Below, piece after piece: positions 26,852-33,043 of a DNA stretch of 64,000 nt. The DNA comes from Mesorhizobium sp. SARCC-RB16n (GTDB lineage: Bacteria; Pseudomonadota; Alphaproteobacteria; Rhizobiales; Rhizobiaceae). Position 1 is the stretch's first letter, and each line of letters begins with the position of its first letter. The stretch is from contig NZ_ML703263.1 in assembly GCF_008520305.1 (NCBI RefSeq), positions 1 through 64,000 on the forward strand. Direction: 5' to 3'. Position numbers and translations under genes: made by a program. The notes beneath the pieces are model-generated. The model was not told the DNA's origin and ran no database searches. It was given only the letters and a program-made list of their open reading frames with translations.

Positions 26852-27643
26852 TCAGTTGCGCGGGGCCTCCCAGCCGGCGGTCAGCAACTCGACCTGGGAA
26901 TGCACACCAAGCTTGCGGTAGACCTGCTTGATGTGGTTGCGCACTGTGCCGGGTGAAATCGACAGGTTTCGCGAAATCGTCTTGGCGCTACCACCCTCGG
27001 TCAGGAGCCGCGCGATCTGCCTTTCCCGGGCGCTGAGCTGCGACCCTGCGGCTTCGATTGCGGACCCTTTGTCCCGGAGACGGCACAAATGAAGCAGCCT
27101 TTGCAGAATGAGCTTTGTCGCGCTGCTCGCCGCGCCGGCCACGGCCAGATCATGCTCGCCAAAACGCGGCGCGCCGTTGCGGCGCAGAAAGGTCACATAG
27201 CCGGCGGTCAGTCCGTCTAGGTTGAACACGCCAGTTATTTCATCGAAGCTGCCGGAGGGCCCGTAGAATTCACGATAATATGGTGTGCGCTGGAAATCCC
27301 CGTGGCTCAGTGCCGACAACGGCAGCAGGAAATCCTGTCTGGTGCTGGCGAACCTCTGGAAGAAGGGATCCTGGCGGTAGATGCGCGCATCATAGTCGCG
27401 GTTCCAGCGATCGGGTCCGGCATCGTCGATGGTCAGGGACGTTATATTGCGATGATAGAAGCCAACATAGACGCGATCCGAGCCAAGCAGCACGCTTGCC
27501 GCCGCGCTGAAGCGGGCCGACAAGTCCTCGGGCGTTGCCGCCAGGGCCGCGGCGACCACGCCATCACTCCAGCCTCCAAGCCGGTCGAGAGAAAAATTCG
27601 ACTGCATCCGCGCCCAGACTAGCTCAAGCCCCGCCAACTTCAA
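26852..27643 (-). CDS. LuxR family transcriptional regulator
   Basis: 263-aa regulator. The C-terminal HTH spans about residues 197-258 (LSARERQIARLLTEGGSAKTISRNL, then SPGTVRNHIKQVYRKLGVHS). The N-terminal 180 residues resemble a GAF-like ligand domain rather than a receiver, with no autoinducer-binding signature I can recognise. It is convergent with the PotF-like gene (13 nt between stops), so a regulatory link to polyamine genes is possible only if it binds elsewhere. Confidence 0.85.
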   Translation of the reverse strand: MKLAGLELVWARMQSNFSLDRLGGWSDGVVAAALAATPEDLSARFSAAASVLLGSDRVYVGFYHRNITSLTIDDAGPDRWNRDYDARIYRQDPFFQRFASTRQDFLLPLSALSHGDFQRTPYYREFYGPSGSFDEITGVFNLDGLTAGYVTFLRRNGAPRFGEHDLAVAGAASSATKLILQRLLHLCRLRDKGSAIEAAGSQLSARERQIARLLTEGGSAKTISRNLSISPGTVRNHIKQVYRKLGVHSQVELLTAGWEAPRN

Positions 27644-27724
27644 GCTGGCGGGGAATCACGGCGCCGCCGGTGAAATCAGTCCGCGGCTGGTCCCGCAGCC
27701 CATCGCTCTTTCGACTGGCTGGAA

Positions 27725-28579
27725 TCACGCCTTGGCCTGCGACCTCACATGGGCGATGTAGCCGCGCACGTCGCCGGCCGGGCCGGCATAGGCCTTGCCG
27801 AGCTTCTTCTCCATCGCCGCCATGTATTCCTTCGCCCATTTGGGCAGGGCGTAGTCGATGACGGCGAGGAACTCTAGGGTCGCCGCTAGGCGGATGTCGG
27901 CGATCGACGGGGTCTTGCCGCCGATGAACGGCTTGCCGTCGCGGAAGAAGGAATGGAAGACCTCCAGCGGTTCGGCAATCGCGGCGACCGCCGCCTTCTG
28001 CGCCTCCGATTTCCTGTCCGGGTGGGCGTCGCTGTGACCGACCTCGCCGGCATATTGCGGGAAGCCGAGTGCGGGATAGGTGGCGCGCGCGACATAGGGA
28101 TAGAGCGTGCCGATCAGATAGAACATGGCGCTGTCTATCATCGCCCGCTTGGCGGGCGCCTTGGGGTAGAATTTTTCCAACCCATGTTTGTTGGAAAGAT
28201 ATTGCATGATGGCGCAGCTCTCCCAAAGCACGCCGCGCGGCAGGCCCTTGTCCTCGATCATCGGCGTCAGATGGGCAGGATTGCGCGCCATGTATTCCGG
28301 CGAACGCGTGTGTCCCCACGCATCGGTCTCCGCATGGTCGAGCCCGGCGGCGCGTGCAAAGACGCGAACGGTCATGTTGTTGACGCTCGGCTTCAGCATG
28401 CTGATGGTCAGTGCCGGTTTCTTTGCCGGTTTCGCCTTGGCCGCGGTCTTGCCGGCGGCTGCCTTTGACGCCGTCTTGGCCGCTGCTTTTGCTGCCGGTT
28501 TCGCGGCGGCTTTTGCCGCCGGTTTTGACGCTGGTTTGGCCGCCGGTTTCCTTGCGCTCTTCGTCACTGCCTTTGCCAC
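27725..28579 (-). CDS. Glutathione S-transferase-like protein with histone-H1-like N-terminal tail
   Basis: 284-aa protein in two parts. Residues 1-58 are almost only Ala, Lys, Pro, Ser and Thr in AAKPAAK-type repeats, resembling histone-H1/AlgP-like DNA-binding tails. From about residue 60 a GST fold follows: LTISMLKPSVNNMTVRVFAR (thioredoxin-like start), LWESCAIMQYLSNKHG (the glutathione-loop Glu-Ser) and the helical domain with FIGGKTPSIADIRLAATLEFL. The usual N-terminal catalytic motif (Tyr/Ser/Cys) is not obvious. It could be a nucleoid-associated or membrane-bound GST; this fusion is unusual. Confidence 0.85.
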   Translation of the reverse strand: MAKAVTKSARKPAAKPASKPAAKAAAKPAAKAAAKTASKAAAGKTAAKAKPAKKPALTISMLKPSVNNMTVRVFARAAGLDHAETDAWGHTRSPEYMARNPAHLTPMIEDKGLPRGVLWESCAIMQYLSNKHGLEKFYPKAPAKRAMIDSAMFYLIGTLYPYVARATYPALGFPQYAGEVGHSDAHPDRKSEAQKAAVAAIAEPLEVFHSFFRDGKPFIGGKTPSIADIRLAATLEFLAVIDYALPKWAKEYMAAMEKKLGKAYAGPAGDVRGYIAHVRSQAKA

Positions 28580-28606
28580 GTATTCCTCCCCTTGCCTGTT
28601 CAGCTT

Positions 28607-29188
28607 TCAATATGGATTTTTGGGTGCCCGGTCGGCCGACAATGTCGCGCGCGCTCGTTCCACCAGCGCCTGGATGGCGTCAGCCAGATGCACTTCGGCG
28701 ATGTTGTAGTCGCCACGCGCGACGCGAAGCTTATGCGCCTCCATCAGGACGTCGGCGTGAGTAAAGCCCGCAGACGGCTCGAAACGGTAGGAGGCAAGCT
28801 CGATCAGCAGGCCGAGCGGATCCTCGAAATAGATCGAATCCATGAAGCCGCGATCCTTGACGCCGCTGTGCTTGATGGCGCGCTCGTCGAGCCTGGCGAC
28901 CGCCTGGAGGAAGGTGACGCGCGACACCGCAAAGGCGATGTGATGCACGCAGCCCGGGTCGGTCGGGGTGCGGCGCTTCTCGGCCGTGCGGGTCTCGTCG
29001 GTGAAGATGGTAATCAACCGGCCGTCGCCCGGATCGAAATACAGATGGCTTTCGGTCGGCTTGTCGAGGTTGGGCTGCTCGAAGATGAAAGGCATGCCCA
29101 GCACACCTTCCCAGAAATCGATCGAGGTCTGGCGGCCGGCACCGACCAGCGTGATGTGATGGACGCCTTGCGACTGCAGTTTCTGCAT
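28607..29188 (-). CDS. VOC (glyoxalase/dioxygenase-fold) family protein
   Basis: 193-aa vicinal-oxygen-chelate protein. Two beta-alpha-beta-beta-beta modules: residues 6-60 (GVHHITLVGAG, FWEGVLGMPFIFEQPN) and about 75-150 (VHHIAFAVSR, FMDSIYFEDPLGLLIELA). His in GVHHI, His in VHHIA and Glu in LIELA are plausible metal ligands. Start MQKLQSQG with GGAGAAGG upstream. Substrate unknown; it resembles ring-cleaving-dioxygenase-like relatives. It is in the same direction as the GST gene (27 nt apart), possibly one transcript. Confidence 0.85.
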   Translation of the reverse strand: MQKLQSQGVHHITLVGAGRQTSIDFWEGVLGMPFIFEQPNLDKPTESHLYFDPGDGRLITIFTDETRTAEKRRTPTDPGCVHHIAFAVSRVTFLQAVARLDERAIKHSGVKDRGFMDSIYFEDPLGLLIELASYRFEPSAGFTHADVLMEAHKLRVARGDYNIAEVHLADAIQALVERARATLSADRAPKNPY

Positions 29189-29519
29189 CGGCCTTCTCCC
29201 CCCGAAATATCCGCTCTGGCAGAGGCGGCCCGTCAGGCCGCGCCTGCACATGCTACATCTGGCATGAGCTGAGCGCCAACTCCCTGTCCGTTCCCCGGCG
29301 TCTGCGCGCCTGCCCTTCGGTTTCCGCTTTATGAGACGATGCTAAACCAATCAGCCGTGCCGCGCCAGAAGCCGCATCCGGGACAGGCTGTATTTCGCGC
29401 CGCTGCCCCAAACGCAAGCACGGCGCTGGAGCAGCGCCGTGCTTGATTTCGCCCGTATAGCTGACAGGAGCGGAGCCGACTGGGGCAGGAGCCGCCTCAC
29501 TCAAGCAGGCGCACGCCTT
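29189..29519. other. Divergent intergenic region with perfect hairpin
   Basis: 331 bases between the VOC gene (minus) and the first EamA transporter (plus). No believable ORF. It contains the perfect hairpin at 29415-29445 and otherwise GC-rich sequence; promoters for both flanking genes must lie here, but I cannot assign boxes. Confidence 0.6.
29415..29445. repeat. Perfect 14-bp inverted repeat (hairpin)
   Basis: CAAGCACGGCGCTG (29415-29428), loop GAG (29429-29431), CAGCGCCGTGCTTG (29432-29445). Every pair is Watson-Crick. Only ATTTCG follows on the plus strand, so it is not a standard terminator on that strand; on the minus strand CGTTTGGGG follows, also poor. Confidence 0.9.
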
Positions 29520-30407
29520 ATGGCCGATATCGCCATTCTCGATACACGCGAAAGGGTGCTTGCCGGGATCTTTTTAACCGGCGCCGCCTATTTGCTGTTT
29601 TCGACCCAGGATGCCTCGATCAAGCTGCTGGTCACCGGCATGAGCGTCTGGCAGATCATGTTCTTCCGCAGCATCACCATTCTTGGTGCCTGTGCGGCCA
29701 TCGGCGGGCGGGCGCTGTTCGCCGACACGGTGCGCTCGCCGATCGTGCGGCCGATGCTGGTGCGCAGTGCCTTCACGCTTGCCGCATGGCTTTGCTATTA
29801 CAATGCCGCCCGCAGCCTGCAGCTTGCCGAACTGACCACCGTCTATTACGCGGCCCCGATCATCGTCACCGTACTTTCGGTGGTCCTGCTCGGCGAAAAG
29901 GTGCCTGTTCTACGCTGGCTGGCGGTTCTAATCGGCTTTGCCGGTGTCTTCGTCGCCTGCGACCCCACCCATCTCGGCCTGTCCGTGCCAGTGGTGCTTG
30001 TATTGGCTGCGGCTCTTTTGTGGGCCATCGCCATCGTGCTCCTGCGCAAGACAGCCCTTGCCGAGCGCTCGATGATCCAGCTCCTGCTCAACAATTTCTA
30101 TTTCCTGCTGTTTTCGACGGTGCCGGCGCTGTTGTGGTGGCATACGCCGGACCCGACACAATTGCTGCTTCTTGCCAGCGTCGGTGCACTTGGCGGCCTG
30201 GCGCAATATCTTCTCTTCGAGGGTATGAAGCGCACGCCGGCATCGATCCTGGCGCCACTCGAATACACCTCGCTGTTGTGGGCGTTCGCACTCGGCTTCG
30301 CGATCTGGGGCGACGTGCCGCGCCGCGAGGTCTTTCTGGGTGCCGCGCTTATCGTCGCCGCCGGCCTGCTGATCGTCGGCGGCGAGCATTTCCGCAAGCG
30401 GCTTTGA
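29520..30407 (+). CDS. DMT superfamily (EamA) transporter
   Basis: 295-aa inner-membrane protein with about ten hydrophobic helices in two EamA halves. Recognisable by FSTQDASIKLLVTGMSVWQIMF in the first helix pair and PASILAPLEYTSLLWAFALGF in the second half. ATG at 29520 is chosen; the longer in-frame start adds a charged, non-family segment. Metabolite efflux is the usual family role, with unknown substrate. A second EamA gene follows 59 nt downstream, so they may be expressed together or arose by duplication. Confidence 0.9.
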   Translation: MADIAILDTRERVLAGIFLTGAAYLLFSTQDASIKLLVTGMSVWQIMFFRSITILGACAAIGGRALFADTVRSPIVRPMLVRSAFTLAAWLCYYNAARSLQLAELTTVYYAAPIIVTVLSVVLLGEKVPVLRWLAVLIGFAGVFVACDPTHLGLSVPVVLVLAAALLWAIAIVLLRKTALAERSMIQLLLNNFYFLLFSTVPALLWWHTPDPTQLLLLASVGALGGLAQYLLFEGMKRTPASILAPLEYTSLLWAFALGFAIWGDVPRREVFLGAALIVAAGLLIVGGEHFRKRL

Positions 30408-30466
30408 TGTGGATGGCCGTTAATGCTGACACTACGATGTCAGGACCTGAGGGCTAGGCTGCCGAG

Positions 30467-31372
30467 ATGACTGACATCACAGCCGCGACTGAAACCACTG
30501 AGCGCACGCTGGGCATCATTCTCGTGTCATGCTCGGCGGCCGTATTCGGGCTGACCGGCGTGCTGACAAAGTCGATCCATGCCGATCCGCTGACGATCAC
30601 CTGCTGGCGCGGCTTTGTCGGCGCAATCCTGATCAGCCTCTACGTGCTGTGGCGCCGCCACCGTGCCGGCAACTGTGAACCGCTGCGGCTTGGCTGGCGC
30701 GGCTGGCTGCTGGCGGTGGAAGGCGCGCTGGCCAGCATCGCCTTCATTTCGGCATTCAAGTTCACTTTCGTCGCCAATGTCGCGGTCATCTACGCGACAT
30801 CGCCCTTCATTGCCGCCGTACTGGCCTGGATGCTGGTGCGCGAGCCTTTCCGCCTGCAAACGATGGTGGCCGCGGCCGTGTCGCTGTGCGGGGTCGCCAT
30901 CATGGTCTGGTCGGGTTTCGGCACTGGCAACCTGTTCGGCGACGTGCTGGCGCTGCTGATGACGGCCGGCAGCGCGCTCTACATGATCATGGTGCGCGCA
31001 TTCCGCGACACGCCCGTGGTGTGGGCCGGCGCGGTTTCGGCTTTCCTGTTGTTCATACTCGGCTGGTTCGTCACCGATCCCCTGGCGGTCTCAGCAAGGG
31101 ACGCGGTTCTGCTTGCCACCTTCGGCGCGTCCTTCGCGCTTGCTTCCGTCCTGTGGACTGAAGGCTCGCGGCTTATCCCGGCGCCTGAATCCGGCCTGCT
31201 CGGCTCGGCGGAAGTGCCGTTCGCGATCCTGTTTGCATTTCTATTCCTGGCCGAAATCCCGCCGGTGGCCAGCATGATCGGGGGCGCGATCGTGCTCTGC
31301 GCGGTCTTTGCCCACGCCGGCCGCGACTGGCTGGCGGCACGCTCGCAGCGCCCGGCGTCAAATATTTCTTAA
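30467..31372 (+). CDS. DMT superfamily (EamA) transporter
   Basis: 301-aa ten-helix EamA-type transporter. The N-terminal LVSCSAAVFGLTGVLTKSI and C-terminal PAPESGLLGSAEVPFAILFAFLFLAEIP are characteristic. It differs clearly in sequence from the preceding EamA protein, so the two are a tandem of paralogues, not a recent copy. Its 3' side runs into a region with two related terminator hairpins. Substrate unknown. Confidence 0.9.
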   Translation: MTDITAATETTERTLGIILVSCSAAVFGLTGVLTKSIHADPLTITCWRGFVGAILISLYVLWRRHRAGNCEPLRLGWRGWLLAVEGALASIAFISAFKFTFVANVAVIYATSPFIAAVLAWMLVREPFRLQTMVAAAVSLCGVAIMVWSGFGTGNLFGDVLALLMTAGSALYMIMVRAFRDTPVVWAGAVSAFLLFILGWFVTDPLAVSARDAVLLATFGASFALASVLWTEGSRLIPAPESGLLGSAEVPFAILFAFLFLAEIPPVASMIGGAIVLCAVFAHAGRDWLAARSQRPASNIS

Positions 31373-31500
31373 AAAAGTTTTGGAGTCACGGAACCATCAC
31401 CGGACTCGGACATTATTGGTGCGACGGGCCACCCCCAAGTCCCCCCAAACCCCTCGGCCCGTCCTACTCCCAAGCCGACCGCAAGGTCGGCTTTTTCTTT
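31373..31500 (+). ncRNA. Candidate orphan small RNA
   Basis: Non-coding stretch between the EamA gene and the lysR-type gene. GACGGGCC (31423-31430) and GGCCCGTC (31456-31463) form a perfect 8-bp stem enclosing a 25-nt loop that is almost only A and C with runs of C, a loop type able to pair with G-rich Shine-Dalgarno sites. A strong intrinsic terminator (31472-31500) follows 8 nt later. The 5' end and promoter are not defined; it could instead be merely the 3' UTR of the EamA gene. Confidence 0.4.
31472..31500 (+). terminator. Rho-independent terminator
   Basis: AAGCCGACC (31472-31480), loop GCAA, GGTCGGCTT (31485-31493), then TTTCTTT. Perfect 9-bp stem with a tetraloop and T-tract. Confidence 0.9.
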
Positions 31501-31512
31501 GCATAGGCCGGC

Positions 31513-31538
31513 CCGACCGCAAAGGTCGGCTTCTTCTT
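31513..31538 (+). terminator. Second, related terminator-like hairpin
   Basis: CCGACC (31513-31518), loop GCAAA, GGTCGG (31524-31529), followed by CTTCTTCTTT. It shares its stem, loop and T-rich tail with the hairpin 40 nt upstream, so it looks like a degenerate duplicate. Confidence 0.6.
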
Positions 31539-31570
31539 TGCCAAGGCTGATTGATGCGGTCTCATGGAAG

Positions 31571-32434
31571 TCAACCAGGCGATCCGGAGAGCGCCAGGTT
31601 GGCACCCAGTAGCGCCGCCAGATCGCTCGCGGGCACATCGGCGCCGGCGCGCAGCCGGATCGCGAACTCAGCCATCGGAACCGGTGGCAGGCCAAGTTCG
31701 CGGGGCGCCTCGACAATGCCGGAATGGGCAAAGCGGGGGGTTCGCAAGGTCAGCGCCACGCCGGCATTCACCGCGGTGCGCAGACCGGCCAGACTGGCGC
31801 TGCCGGCAGCAATGCGGTAGCGGCGGCCGGCGGCATCGAGCGCGGCGAGTGCCGCCTCGCGAAACCCGCAATAGGGATCAAGCAACGCCAGCGGCAATTC
31901 TTCCTGCCGCGAGGCAAGCCCCTTGTTCGAACACAGCCATATCATCGGCTCGAGCAGAACGCCGACCTCGTCCGGCGCCGCCGTCTTGCGCATGACGATC
32001 GCCAGATCGAGGCCACCGGCTTCCAATGCCTGCGCCAGTTCGGCGGAACGGCCAACCCGCAATTCGATCCTGACGCGCGGATGGCTGGTGGCGAAAGCAC
32101 GCAGCAGGTCTGGCAGGCCGCTGTCGGCGAAATCCTGTGTCGTGCCGATGGCGACGCGCCCGGCAGCGCGTGCGCCTTTCAGCGCCAGCCACGCCTCGCG
32201 ATGCACGGCAAGAATGCGCCTGGCATGGCCGACGAGGTCCTCGCCTGCCGGCGTCAGGCCACGCCCCCTGCCCTGCGGCGCCAGAAGCGGCTCGCCGACA
32301 ATTTCCTCCAGACGCTGCATCTGCGCCGTCACCGCCGACGGTGAGCGGCCGACCTTGGCCGCTGCCTGCGCCAGCGAACCGCCGTCGACGAAAGCAAGGA
32401 AGGTTCTGAGCAGGTCGGGATCGAGCGTGTCCAT
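31571..32434 (-). CDS. LysR family transcriptional regulator
   Basis: 287-aa LysR-type regulator. The winged HTH at residues 1-60 (LLRTFLAFVDGGSLAQAAAKVGRSPSAVTAQMQRLE, then LLAPQGRGRGLTPAG) is followed by the periplasmic-binding-like effector domain. Divergent from the tautomerase gene 99 nt away, the classic LysR arrangement. A perfect 17-bp palindrome begins just upstream of its start codon and is a probable autoregulatory operator. The inducer is unknown. Confidence 0.93.
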   Translation of the reverse strand: MDTLDPDLLRTFLAFVDGGSLAQAAAKVGRSPSAVTAQMQRLEEIVGEPLLAPQGRGRGLTPAGEDLVGHARRILAVHREAWLALKGARAAGRVAIGTTQDFADSGLPDLLRAFATSHPRVRIELRVGRSAELAQALEAGGLDLAIVMRKTAAPDEVGVLLEPMIWLCSNKGLASRQEELPLALLDPYCGFREAALAALDAAGRRYRIAAGSASLAGLRTAVNAGVALTLRTPRFAHSGIVEAPRELGLPPVPMAEFAIRLRAGADVPASDLAALLGANLALSGSPG

Positions 32435-32435
32435 A

Positions 32436-32452
32436 ATTCGATATTATCGAAT
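32436..32452. promoter_or_regulatory. Candidate LysR operator palindrome
   Basis: ATTCGATATTATCGAAT: 8-bp arms around a central T, perfectly symmetric, in the lysR/tautomerase intergenic region one base upstream of the lysR ATG. It contains T-N11-A (TCGATATTATCGA), the consensus LysR-type contact. A second partial copy (AATTCGATTTTT) lies about 20 nt on toward the tautomerase gene. Confidence 0.75.
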
Positions 32453-32533
32453 CTTTAGTTGAAAACAATTCGATTTTTTTGATTCCACGGCGATGGCATG
32501 GTCTCTCCAACGCTAGAAACCAGGAGAAGAAAA

Positions 32534-32941
32534 ATGCCCATCATCAATGTCACCGTCACCGGCAAGCCGGACGCCACCCTGTCCGCCAGCATCGCCAGGG
32601 AAATCACCGAGATCACCGCCAAGCAGTTGCGCAAGGATCCGACGCTCACTGCCGTTGCCGTAGCCTATCTCGATCCACGGCACTGGTTCGCCGGTGGCAA
32701 GTCGCTCGCCGAGCAGCGCACCAACACGTTCTGGCTCGACATCAAGGTGGTCGACGGCACCAATACCAAGCTCGAACTGGAAGCGTATATCAAGGCGATC
32801 TTCGAAGCCTTTGGCCAGCTACTGGGCGGCGTGCACCAGGAAAGCTATGCTTTCGTGCACGAGGTCTCGGCAGCCGCCTATGGCTATGGCGGCAAGACGC
32901 AGGAGTTTCGTTTCATCAGCGGGCGGCTGAAGGCGGCGTGA
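32534..32941 (+). CDS. Tautomerase family protein (4-oxalocrotonate-tautomerase-like)
   Basis: 135-aa protein whose start MPIINVTVTGKP exposes Pro at position 2, the catalytic proton-shuttling residue of the tautomerase superfamily once Met is removed. It is about double the 62-aa monomer length, like fused or MIF-type members; the body contains LDPRHWFAGG and a C-terminal YGYGGKTQEFRF. Start chosen with AGGAGAAGAAAA upstream. Divergent from and probably controlled by the LysR gene. Substrate unknown. Confidence 0.88.
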   Translation: MPIINVTVTGKPDATLSASIAREITEITAKQLRKDPTLTAVAVAYLDPRHWFAGGKSLAEQRTNTFWLDIKVVDGTNTKLELEAYIKAIFEAFGQLLGGVHQESYAFVHEVSAAAYGYGGKTQEFRFISGRLKAA

Positions 32942-33043
32942 GGACGCCCCTTGCGCATTGACCTTGGCTCGACTTCCGCTAGGCTCTGCCCCGAAGCGGC
33001 CGCACAAGAGCCGCGGTGACAAAATCGTTGGGAGATACGCGGC

